Below, in pieces: positions 47,308 through 58,065 of a stretch of DNA of 64,000 bases. The stretch is from Rotaria sordida (lineage: Eukaryota; Rotifera; Eurotatoria; Philodinida; Philodinidae). The position numbers and the translations under genes were made by a program. The stretch is from assembly GCA_905250125.1 (NCBI GenBank), contig CAJNOL010000046.1, positions 248,001 through 312,000 on the forward strand. The letters run 5' to 3'. Under the pieces are notes generated by a model, which saw only the letters and a program-made list of their open reading frames with translations, did not search any database and had not been told where the DNA came from. Numbering within the stretch: the first letter of the stretch is position 1; each line of letters opens with the position of its first letter.

Positions 47308-47324
47308 AAAAAAAAATCTTCTAG
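47308..47324 (+). promoter_or_regulatory. 3' splice acceptor before SLC25A20 start
   Basis: AATCTTCTAG ends 27 bases before the SLC25A20 ATG and within the 307-bp gap after BCAP31. It is a candidate trans-splice or 5'UTR-intron acceptor. Confidence 0.45.
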
Positions 47325-47351
47325 ACGTGTATTAAAAAGTAAAAACTAATC

Positions 47352-49142
47352 ATGTCTGACGTAGCAAGTGAAACAACAGCAGCAAAAATGACATTAAAAA
47401 ATGTGAATCCAATCAAAGATTTTCTGGCTGGTGGTGTTGGTGGTGCTTGTCTTGTTATTACAGGTCATCCATTAGATACAATTAAAGTAAGTTTAAAATA
47501 TGAAGATATTTCAATAATAAATATTTGATTAAAATCAAAAGGTTCGATTACAAACACAACCAAAACCACAACCTGGACAGGTACCATTATATAGAGGAAC
47601 TTGGGATTGTGCAAAAAAAACTGTTGTAAAAGAAGTAAAAATTATTCAAAATAAAATATTAAGATAATTAAGCTTGTTTCCAATTTATACAGGGTTTTAC
47701 TGGTTTATATAAAGGCATGGGTGCACCACTTGTGGGTATGTTCTTACGATAGAACATTGTCAACTGATACTTTCCATTCGAGTTCATAGTTTTCTCTCAT
47801 AACTGAAACTCTGTGACATTAGAAGAAACATAAAAAGATTCGTCCTATCACGTCTTTCTGCTATAGTTATGATCGTTTTACTGAAATTTTCAGCTGCTAA
47901 CAGAGTATTCATTAAACAATCAAACGAAAGAATTTTGATGTGAAATTTGGCTAATGTTGAAAAATAGTCGATTTTGTGATCTTGTTTATGGAATACGATC
48001 ATGTTTTAAACATTCAATCTGTCAAGAAACAAGCATCCGCTTTGACTGAAAATTTTAAAGCATTCTAACTGTTATAGAGCCTTATGGGAAAAATATGAAC
48101 TTGAACGGAGAGCGCGTGTGGGGAATATTCCTTAGTTATTTTAGAAAATTAGATTTTATTTTGTTTTTAAATAAAAAGGTGTTACACCCATGTTTGCTAT
48201 TTGTTTTTTTGGATATGGTATTGGAAAAAAATTACAAACACCATCTGCTGCAAATGGTGATTATACGTAAGTAGTTTAATTTAGTTGTTTTTTTTTTATT
48301 GTAAATGACAGCATTTATGATTAGTTTATCACAAATATTTGCGGCTGGTATGTTGTCTGGAGTTTTTACAACTGTGATAATGGCACCGGGTGAAAGAATT
48401 AAATGTTTGTTACAAGTAAGAATATAAATTTATTCAGATTTGATAAAAATTACTCAAAAAAAAAACTATAGATCCAACATTCGGGTCATGAACATAAATA
48501 TAATGGACCGGTAGATTGTGCTAAACAATTATATAGAGAAGGTGGCATTCGAAGTATCTATCGAGGAACAGCTTTAACACTAATGAGAGGTAAAAATAAA
48601 ACTTTTATATAATGTGTTACTTAAATAATATAAACTTAATATTTAGATGTACCTGCATCAGGTATTTATTTTGCTTCATACGAATTCTTAAAGAGATCAT
48701 TGACACCTGAAGGACGTTCGTAAGTATAAATTAAATACATCTATACGTATATATATATACATATAAATTCTTTTATTTAACTCAGAACTAGTGAATTGAG
48801 TGCATTGAAAACATTATTTGCTGGTGGAATGGCTGGTATGTGTAACTGGGTTGTAGCCATTCCTCCTGATGTACTTAAATCACGATTTCAAACAGGTTTG
48901 TTTTGATTTTTGTAATTATTTATTTTCTTTTTAAATTTCATTTATTTAAATAAATAGCTCCAGCAGGCAAATATGCGGGTATAGCTGATGTTTTACGAGA
49001 ACTAATACGTACAGAAGGCATTGGATCACTTTATAAAGGCATTGTACCTGTTATGCTACGAGCTTTTCCAGCTAATGCTGCATGTTTTCTTGGTTATGAA
49101 TTAACAATCAAATTTCTTAATCGTATATGGCCAAATTGGTGA
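47352..49142 (+). CDS. SLC25A20: Mitochondrial carnitine/acylcarnitine carrier
   Basis: Nine exons, 47352-47486, 47542-47634, 47693-47735, 48179-48266, 48325-48415, 48472-48589, 48647-48719, 48786-48895 and 48958-49142, total 936 bp, giving 311 residues (human has 301). The three carrier repeats each show the PxDxxK-type signature: [22 protein letters not shown] and [13 protein letters not shown]. The RIKCLLQIQ and DVPASGIYF blocks are diagnostic of the carnitine/acylcarnitine carrier rather than ornithine carriers. Known: it exchanges acylcarnitines for carnitine across the inner mitochondrial membrane to feed beta-oxidation. Six transmembrane helices are expected from the fold. Intron 3 is 443 bp; the others are about 50-66 bp. 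Confidence 0.95.
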
Positions 49143-50238
49143 AAATGCAAACACATTTCTATACTTTTTTTTGTTTTGTTTTCCATTAACATTCAATCAA
49201 TGGTTTGGGGTCGCTAATGTTAAAATTCTTTTTCTTTGTTATGTATCACTTATTTTTGAGTTATTATACGATTCTTAGAAAACAAAAAGATAGAAATCAT
49301 TTCTCAATGAAATGTTTAGCTTAATTGTATTCTAATAAATATCCTTCATGAGGAAATCTTTTGAAATAAAATGATCAATGTTCAAGAAAACTAAATATGA
49401 TGAACATGACAAATTAGATCTATATTAAAATGCATGAATTCAATGATAACTTTTTCATAGCTATTCAAAAACAAACATTCGATTGTTCTTTTTTTTCTAA
49501 AACTTAATAATCAATAGAATGAAGATGATATTTTAGTCATATGACAGAGACAGATAGAAGTGTCTCATGTTCTTGCTCAAGCTTACGCGCTGCGTACGCC
49601 TTGTTCTTTTCTTGCTCAATGAATACGTTTCGAAAGCACGAAATCGTTTCTTTGGTGTTCTTAGAGTACGAATAGCTCAATAAACATTTGCACAACGTTG
49701 TATAGACGTGTGCTAGAGCACGGAACAGACCCGTTCGGAGGTTTTAATCAGCTGGGTCGGACTGAAGAAAGCTGGCTTATGGGTTATCGACTTTTGATCT
49801 GACTCAGTCCATGGATCATTCCTGTAATTGCATTAAATAAACTTTTAATACATGGATGATCAAGCATATTTCGAATATCAGTAGTTGATATACAAAACAA
49901 ATGTTCGTTAACACATTTAATAATATGCAAAACGTTCAATTTCTCTTTTTTTGTTTTTTTGTTTAGTTGACAAATTAATAACTTTCCCTTATTTCTATTT
50001 ATTGCAAATAAAACGATGCAAATGTTTGTCATTGTTATGTTAGTCAATGATGTATCATCAAAATATTCAAAATCTTTTATCAAATAGCTTAGATAGATGT
50101 TCAAATAAAATGAATTTGATTTTCTAATTGTTTTTATTTAATTTATATGGACAAAAAAAAATCTTATACAACAAATTCATTGAAATAGTCACATAGATTT
50201 ATTTATCTGATAAAATTCTCTTATTTTTTTGTGGCATT
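49143..50238. other. Convergent intergenic region with a dispersed protein remnant
   Basis: About 1.1 kb between the 3' ends of SLC25A20 (+) and TUBD1 (-). A patch at about 49550-49790 is richer in GC than the surroundings but holds no recognised gene. The minus-strand frame at 49784-50104 is described separately. Confidence 0.45.
49784..50104 (-). other. Unknown reading frame related to 27930-28065
   Basis: An open frame of 106 residues whose C-terminal third (IKCVNEHLFCISTTDIRNML, then DHPCIKSLFNAI) is conserved in the broken copy in UQCRFS1 intron 2. The initiator is a codon other than a well-placed ATG, so this may be a 3' exon or a fragment. No family was recognised. It could belong to a dispersed gene family or to a mobile element. 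Confidence 0.4.
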
Positions 50239-53200
50239 TCACAATTGATTATAAGATTTAATAACTTGTTCAATTTGTACAAAACTATTAAGAAATTCTT
50301 GTTCATCAATATCATATTTATAATAATGATGAAGATAAGCTTTTTGTCCAAATAATTGCCATGATTTGTTTACTATTCTATCAAGTGCTGATACAGGTGT
50401 TTGACAATTACTAATCAATGATAAATATTTTTCATAATTTAAATAAGATTTATCACGATAATTAAATAAATAATAATAATCAGATGATGAAATAAATGAT
50501 GAATAAAATGTTTCATGATTAAAATATTGTTTTAAATCTTTATCAATATCTTCTTTATCATAAGAACGTGCTAAAAATAAATTTGCTATAGATTTTGTTC
50601 GTGTTTGATTTGGTTTTAATAACCAATTAAGTCTTTCATCTAAATAAGAATTATTAATATACATTTGTGATAAAGTTTTTATTAATGATGACCAATTGTA
50701 TGTACTAAAATCTAATGCTTGATCACTTAATTGTGGTACACAACGAAGTGTTAATAATTTATAAAATGAATGTGGTAAAACTGATTCTAATAGATAATTT
50801 ATTTCACATATTGATATAGTTTTATTTGAAATAGGTTGAAGAAAACTACATAAATGTCGTGTTAAAATATTATTCATATCATGAATATTTGTTGGACGAT
50901 CAATACCAGAATATGAGACAAGTTTTTTTGCATATTGTTGAAGAATATCATTTTCAAAAACTAATAATGCATCAGCAGAATGATAAAGATGTGAAAGTGT
51001 TAATAATGAATTATAGTTTTGTACTACAACTTCACCACTTGTATATGGAACAACAATTGTTGTTAAAAGAAATGAACGTGGTAATTCATCACGAACACAT
51101 TCAACAACATACGCACCAAGACCAGAACCTAAGTGAAAGATTATTTTAATAGAAAATGAATTTTCTTTTTCTTTTTCTTTTTTTACCTGTGCCACCAGCT
51201 AAAGAAAGTATGGGTAAAATTGTATCCACTCGATCAGCATGTTCTAATTGCCATCGAAGACTATTTAATATATTTTCCTCAGCTAATGAACCATTTCGAT
51301 AACCACATGCCCAATTATTGCCGGATCCGAGACGACCTTTTTTTTCAAATTATCGATAAACTATAAGATATGAATTTAAATTATTCTTTCGAAAATATCT
51401 CTGATATATGTTTAATTAGTATGAATAGTTATAGTTCTTTCGTCTCAAATTCAGATTAAATTTTCTATGGTTTTTTTGCTCTTTTGTAATAAAAGATATT
51501 TATTATATATTATGACTATGGTCATATAGAGGCTAAAATCCGCTACAATCAAACCTATTTTATAAGGCGACAGCTGTTAACAAATCAAGGTGATGACTTA
51601 TTTCATATATATGGTTCACTTGTCTTATCTTGACTTTTTTTTAATGTCACTGTGATGTTTTTCATGTATTTTTCTTGTTTCAATATTGACTTATTCACAG
51701 TAGATATCGTCTGCCAATAGTGATCTAATGAATTGTTCTTATTCGAGTATTTATAAAAAAAATAGTCATTGATTTACAAATCGAATGTTCACTAGTGACG
51801 GTGCTCAGCGTGGCGACTATTAGTTGAGATGACCAGAACAAAAAACATATTTACTTCATTGATAGTAGGACAGCTTATTAACCATGATTCTTTGGCAAAG
51901 GAACCTATACATCATGTTAAGAATGCAAAGAATTACTGAGAAGTCGACAAAAACGCAGAAGATGAAAATATTAATATTAATATAAAAGCAGACGATAACA
52001 GCGGATATCTTTCATTAAACACGAATAGGAGAAACAGTACTTCGGCACTTAATTCTTAGAGTACTTGATAGACATTAAAGATATTACTTTTCTATATAAA
52101 TCCGTTGTCATCTATATGAAAATATATAAATTTGAAAAGCTTGTGTTATACTTTTCTGCATACACATTTTCATTTTTTGCATAAACCTAATTCGATGATC
52201 TATTAGTAATATTATACGATCATATATAGTCTATAGTGTCCTCTAGCAAATATCCAACTATAATAAACGAATAATAAAAATTCGTTTCAGAAAAAATGAT
52301 TACATAAATTATTCCTCAAACTGAATTCAAGAGCAAAGGATTATAATTATTATCTACTAAAATAATATTCAACTCATCAATCATGAATCATTCTAGAATT
52401 ATTCTTTCTTTCAAGAAACTTTTACGAATAGAATAAATTAATTCAAACTATAAAAATTGATCAGTTTAGTTTTTGTGCTTGATTTTTACTTGATATAGTC
52501 AAGAGTAAAACTAATATCATTCCGATCAATTTAAGATTTTTGCTAGATTTCTAATCAATATAGTCGTATTTAGAGCAAAAAATGAATTAGTTCATACTTC
52601 TAAAACTTGTTGAAAATCAAACAGCTTTTTTTTCTAAAGGATTTCTTATCTTTTGGTTTTTTACATAAAATACAAATACCCTTTGGATAGAATCTCTTAT
52701 GTCGTGAATAACTTTACATGCTGACTGCTGAAGGAATAACCTCATATATTTCATCATTTTTGAACTAATGATCTCTATCAGAGGATATCGATAGATTAAA
52801 AACTTTAGTATCTTGTAAATACAATATCCTAAAAACTATTAAAATTGTAATATGAACTACTCTATCTGAAGAATCTTCATTTGTACATAATTTCATGTCG
52901 AAATTTGAAAATATAGTTTTCTCATAAAGTCGCAGCAGTCTGTACACGAAAAATTTACTAATAATTCGATATTTCAATCAAAATGCATCGGAAATCTCCA
53001 TTCTGTTCAAACTATTCTAGTTTCCGGAACTTCTCCATGTAATCATAATATTAGTTCAAAAGCGATAGATCACTTTAGATAGTTCTTTCATAAATCGAAA
53101 TGGAAGAATTTTTACTGCTGATAAATTCAAATAATCTCATCTGTTCTTTCACTTTTTTAAGGTATCTTTTTATTATTACAAAGATGATTGTCATTTAATT

Positions 53201-53551
53201 TATGTTTATCTTAAATTGAAAGAAAAAAATTTCTTCCATTAAAATTCTACCTTCAATAACACATTTTTTTTCATAAGACCAATGACGTTTTGATTGAGAT
53301 TTTTCATTCATTAATTGTTCAATTACTTTAAGTTCAGTATCAATAACAAGTGCTCGTGCAGTAAGTTTATTTTCATATTGAATAAAAAATCGATCAAGTG
53401 AATGTCGAATATAATCATTAATTGATGAATCATTTGTTATTGATAATTTTGTTTGATTTGAATGTGTAAGATTATCTTCAATTAATGTATCAAATACACA
53501 TTGACCAACTTGATTTCCACATTGACCAAGTTGAAGAATAATGCATGACAT
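50239..53551 (-). CDS. TUBD1: Delta-tubulin
   Basis: Three exons, 53251-53551, 51187-51336 and 50239-51128, total 1341 bp, giving 446 residues (human TUBD1 has 453). The N-terminus MSCIILQLGQCGNQVGQ and the GTP-loop motif GGTGSGLG (split by intron 2) define a tubulin. GSGNNWACGY, GEVVVQNYNSLLTLSHLYHS, NTRTKSIANL-like and VSALDRIVNKSWQLF segments fit delta-tubulin specifically, and the end VIKSYNQL matches human VVASYCNL. Known: delta-tubulin is needed for stable triplet microtubules of centrioles and basal bodies. Intron 1 is 1914 bp, and its acceptor follows a run of A rather than pyrimidines, which is unusual; nothing coding was recognised inside. The start chosen is the conserved MSC; the frame is open upstream, but that part is intergenic and contains a splice acceptor ending exactly at the ATG. 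Confidence 0.93.
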
Positions 53552-53575
53552 CTGAAACAAATAACAAGAGCAAGA
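53552..53575 (-). promoter_or_regulatory. 3' splice acceptor abutting the TUBD1 ATG (possible spliced-leader site)
   Basis: On the minus strand CTTGTTATTTGTTTCAG runs directly into the TUBD1 ATG, inside the 73-bp gap after the NOP16 stop. The gap is too short for an ordinary promoter plus intron, which favours trans-splicing of a polycistronic transcript. Confidence 0.6.
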
Positions 53576-53624
53576 AAGAAAAATTATTGATTTTCTTTTT
53601 TTCTTTTTTCTTTTTCTTTTATTT

Positions 53625-54321
53625 TTAATCATCCATTTCAAATTCAGCTAGAAAATTTTTTCCTTCGGCTTTTTCAGCTAAATAACGTTCGTAAACTTTT
53701 GGAATCTTTTTAAATTTTTCGATTTTTCTTTCAAGTTGTCGTGCTGTTAATTGATAATCATTGTGATGATCACGAGCCATGGCTTCATAATTTATATCAT
53801 GTTTTTCAATCATATAAATACAAAATCTATATAAATAACAATAGAAAAAATATTTAATTAATTTTCAATAAAAAAAAAACATACAATCGATCTGGATCAG
53901 AAATTCTCAATGATTTAACACGTTCTGTATTTGCATCTTTTTCAAGTTCATCTCGAATATGAACTTTAGTTGGTCGACGTTTTTTCTTTTGTTTTGTTGA
54001 ATCAATTATTGGTAAAGGTAGGCAATCATTATCATCATCATTATCAGAATTTTCTTCTTTTTGTTTAATATATTTTTTAAGAGTTTTTGGATTAATTAAA
54101 TCTTTTGTTTGTGGTATAGGAAACGATTTTTTTATATCATGAACAAGTGCAAATTCATGATAATTTGTTGGTACCGAATGTTTTAATTCCCAATTTGAAC
54201 GTATCAATGGACAATGACGTACACGTACTTCACGTTTACGTTTTTCTTTTAACCATAATCGTTTACGATTGATTCCATGTAAATAAACTTTGCCACGTTT
54301 ACGACGACGTGTTTGTACCAT
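53625..54321 (-). CDS. NOP16: Ribosome biogenesis protein NOP16
   Basis: Two exons, 53885-54321 and 53625-53826, total 639 bp, giving 212 residues (human has 178). The basic N-terminus (MVQTRRRKRGKVYLHGINRK, then RLWLKEKRKREV) matches NOP16 start NRKRLNRNARRK. The conserved C-terminal block YMIEKHDINYEAMARDHHND matches human YMVENHGEDYKAMARDEKN, followed by a KKIPKVYERYL helix. The donor GTATGT at 53883-53884 gives a Leu at the junction and keeps frame. Known: NOP16 is a nucleolar factor of 60S subunit assembly. A low-complexity acidic insert (SDNDDDND) explains most of the extra length. An acceptor-like ATTTTAG lies 10 bases upstream of the ATG. Its stop is 73 bp from the TUBD1 start. Confidence 0.9.
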
Positions 54322-56061
54322 TGTGACTGATCTAAAATATGATGAAAAAAATAGAGGTCTTCGTTAATAAACTAAGATTCAATTGAATGATTGATCTATC
54401 ATGTACACATGACATTATATATATGGTTGAGATAATCTACACACACTTCGACGTACACACACAAAATCGCCATTGCATTAAAATGACACATAACCTCTAC
54501 ATATGAAAGAGGGCGTTTCGTGTCGCGAACGAAAGATATAAGTTTTATATATATTATCGTTTGAATAAAATAAAAAAGCGAATATAAAAATGTTTTCATT
54601 TTTTGGATTTCGATGTGATATGAATACAATCTATCACAAATAATAAGATATTAACAATGAAATATATAAGTACCGACCTGTTTAAATAATTTTTTTGTCG
54701 AATTGCAGCGCACATAAAATAGTATTTCATTTATTATAAATGAATAAAAACTAGTAAATATTATTTTTTCTCGTTTATCATATTCTATTTTATGATTTAA
54801 AACAATTTTTCTAATACAATATCAATTAAAAATCAGTTCATTATCAGAAATAGTCTCTTGTTCTTGTAAACAATGTATAATCTATTACATCCAATTTCTT
54901 TTAGTTCCGGTAATTAGACTACTCATAATTTTTAACCTATGTGCACCAAGTCTTTGCGCAAAATTACCATTCAATGTTCAACTGATTTTAAGCAACTGAA
55001 GAGAAAAAAGTAGTCAGCTAGACTGAGTATTTCATTCCTCTGTCTCTCTATATATATTCAGATTTCTTTTTGATTTAGATTACAGCATTAAGAACAAATA
55101 TTTAGAAGGATCTAAAACGATGTCTGTGCAAAATTGTAAACTAGCAGGTCTTTATATATGCATCTACTTATGTTTCGAATGTCTAGTTGCCATTAAAGAT
55201 AATCAAAACGAACTAATTAAAATCAGAATTTATTTTCTAGTATGCATATGTCCAGAATTTTTATCCCACCTCAGTCTACTCAACGGTGAACAAATATCTG
55301 AGTAGTTTAAAGATGTTACTTTCATCAAATTACTTGAGAGGAATAGGGAGAGTCACGTTTTCGCGAAGTAAATTTTTTTTTTACTATGGAGAGTTCTCCT
55401 GTAGAAAACACTTGGCTACACTCCTACACAAAATATAAATAAAAAAAACATTTCAACATTTTGTTCTGTTTGTTACTGTTCGTACACAACATAGGAATTC
55501 TTTCTATCTGTTGTTTTCTCAAACGGTTCAAAGTAATTGAATCGGTTGCAACTAATTTGAATAGATGATGATATATTTTAATGGTGATATCATTCTTGAT
55601 GATACTGACTGATAGTCGGGGGAAGCTGGAATTCTTTTTCTTTTTGCAATTATTATTTCAAAACGATAATTTTCATAGCAGTTTTATATTCAATTTATAA
55701 ATATTTATTTCCTATTGCTTTCCATTTGTGTATAAGAACATAGAAAAAAAGATTCAGTGGATGTACCGTTATTATAGGGAAAGAGTTAACAAGTAATAGA
55801 ATTATCTATGTTGAATAAAATCCTTAAAATTCTTTCCTTCAGCCATGACATAGTTTAGAAAACTATAAAAGAGTGCAAGAAAATCTGCGAAAGAAGAATT
55901 ATCAAGAAGTGATACATCGGTAACAATATGTGTACTTGGCACAATCAAGAGCAGAGCATACAAGTAAAGCAAAATTCCAGAAAAATGTATTATATCTTGT
56001 AACAGTTAATTAAGAAGGAAACAAAGTTTTCCTTTCTAATACATTTTTTTTTAAAATTTCT
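54322..56061. other. Intergenic, nothing recognised
   Basis: 1.7 kb upstream of NOP16. The first ~250 bp are moderately less AT-rich and probably contain the NOP16 promoter. No gene or repeat is supported. Confidence 0.4.
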
Positions 56062-56477
56062 AGGCATGCAGAATCTCCTCGTTTGCTCGTTTGCGTCAAC
56101 GCGCGTTGGGGAAAATTTTTTGAGTTTGGGAAACTTTTTGAAAAACTATTGACTGTAAAAAAATTTTTATTGTCGGTTCTATTGTGTGGAAATTAGGACA
56201 CTATTTTCATGCACAGATTTAATGATTTAGTAAAAACCAAACGATATTTTTCATTTTAATAGCAGGGAACATTCTTAAAGAAGGTTTCTTCGTTGGGGAA
56301 AATTTCCACTTTTATGGCACATTCTGCATCTCTAAAACTTCCCCAGCCTGACAATTTTCCAAAACTTTCCCATTCTAGCAGTTTTCCAAAATTTCCTTGA
56401 GTAATGCAAGTTTCCTAAAAATCTCCTCCCCCCGGGGGGGGGGGGGGAGGCCGCACAAGGAAGATTCTGCACCTCTG
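56062..56477. mobile_element. Inverted-repeat-ended element next to the CD2BP2 fragment
   Basis: The left end AGGCATGCAGAATCTCC and the right end AAGATTCTGCACCTCT are inverted copies, with another internal copy (CATTCTGCATCTCTA near 56323). The interior is rich in GGGGAAAATTTT and TTTTCCAAAA pieces that can pair. It includes six C followed by fourteen G (56428-56447). It has no coding capacity. It abuts the first preserved codon of the CD2BP2 remnant, so insertion may have cut off that gene's 5' part. Confidence 0.6.
56428..56447. repeat. C6G14 homopolymer tract
   Basis: Six C then fourteen G, the only long G run in the window. G14 can form a quadruplex. Length may be unreliable in the assembly. 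Confidence 0.9.
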
Positions 56478-56895
56478 ATCCAGAAATTTATGAACGTCTT
56501 CAATCAAAACTTGATCGTTTTCAATCATCAACTGCTTCGAAAATAATAACAGATTCAACATTTGATATGTATGGTGATAGTGATATTTCTTCATCTGTAA
56601 CTCTGAACCAAATTCATCTTCAATTGACACGAATAGTAAAAAGGAATTTTTATTTTAAATAAAAGAAAAATGAATTTTAATTTTTGTGTTTTTTAGCTTC
56701 ATCGACTATTCTTTGGGAACATATAACAAATGAAAATTTAACAGAAAGTCTTCAAGGTCCATTTACAACTGAACAAATGATTTGTTTAACAAATACCAAA
56801 GAAAAATTAGATAAAGATAATGTACGGTGCCGTCATGTGGTACAGAACAATTCTATTCAATGAAACGTATCGATTTTGATCTGTATTTCGATTAA
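56478..56895 (+). pseudogene. CD2BP2: CD2BP2 (GYF-domain) 3' fragment
   Basis: Reads DPEIYERLQSKLDRFQSST, SKIITDSTFDMYGDSD and, after an intron ending TTTTTTAG at 56697, TILWEHITNENLTESLQGPF, TTEQM, then in another frame GTEQFYSMKRIDFDLYFD and stop. Human CD2BP2 has WEYKWEN...GPFTSAQM...FYNSKRIDFDLYT. At least two frameshifts are present (near 56602 and near 56840), and the central W-to-GYF part of the binding site is lost. No N-terminal exon was found. Known: CD2BP2 is a U5 snRNP component with a GYF domain that binds proline-rich peptides. I call this copy decayed; a full copy is expected elsewhere. Confidence 0.8.
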
Positions 56896-58065
56896 AATTA
56901 TTGGTTGTAAATAGATGGTTTTTTTCACTTCTCATGCATTCAATAAAAAAATACACCCCGACTATCTGAGATTATCTCCAATATGATCTTCATATATATA
57001 AGCAAATGCTCAATTCAGTCTTCCAACATTGTATGAAGAATCCAATGAAAGTCAGATGATAATTTGTTGTGTGGTAGATGAGCCATAAAATTTCATTAGG
57101 TTAGCATAATTATTTTTATTTTCGATATTGTACAAAATAAATAAAACTACAGCAATAGTGGCCACTATAATCTATGTGTACTTCATCTCAGACAAAGAGT
57201 TATTTACATCAGGGATGACATAGCTCATGGTGACGCCTTCTTATCATGCAAAATTTAACATCTAATTTTATTTTAAAAAAAGTAGTGTTTTTCGGTAGAG
57301 ATCGATGAGTCGTAGTATTACATCATTGTATCCACAAACGATACTACCCTATCTTTCTGAAGAATACAGCTAAATCTATAGAAATGAATCATTGTCATAA
57401 ATTTTTTGTCTTTTCAAATAGTCTGTAGAATATTATCAATATATCTCGTTTTCCAAGGATAAAGAGATGAATTTTTTAATTACTTCGATTGCTTTCGTTT
57501 TTATCACTATCAAATAATAGACTTGTATTCTTTCTGATAATATTGTCGGTTTTTCTCTTGAATCAGGACACCGATCCAATGTTTTCATCAATAAATTGAT
57601 CATATTTAAAGGTAAAAATGTCTATGAGAAATAACATTAAAACTCGAGTCATATCTTCAACAAGAGAAACGAAAATTTAATCAAACTTCGACTATATCTT
57701 ATCTTTCAAAAGTCATAAATAACTTTCGAATGAAGATATTAGATTCAATCCGAATAGAAACTATTAAAGTTATTTTTTCAGATTGAATTTATTATGAAAT
57801 TGACTTTTATGCTGGCAAAAGACATTGTATTTTAGATAGTTTAGGCATAATAATTAATACAGAAAATCATTATATACTTTTTTGTTACTCATTAGAATAA
57901 AACAAATGAGTACTGTTTTTAATTCATGAATAGTTTGACAAATTCAAGATGTTCTCTCATCATCATAAAATGGTCATTTTCTGATAAGATTTCTTTCAAG
58001 ATAATGATTATCTTAATTCAAATTGACTTTTCTATTTTATTTTATACATAATTTATTAATTAACA
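56896..58065. other. Intergenic, nothing recognised
   Basis: About 1.2 kb at the 3' side of the F-box-like gene. AT-rich, with no supported gene. Confidence 0.4.

Noticed and set aside
53552-53641. Lys/Arg-rich N-terminal extension of delta-tubulin
   Set aside because: Tubulins begin at the conserved M-x-x-I-x-x-Q-x-G-Q; the upstream frame runs through the splice acceptor and close to the NOP16 stop.
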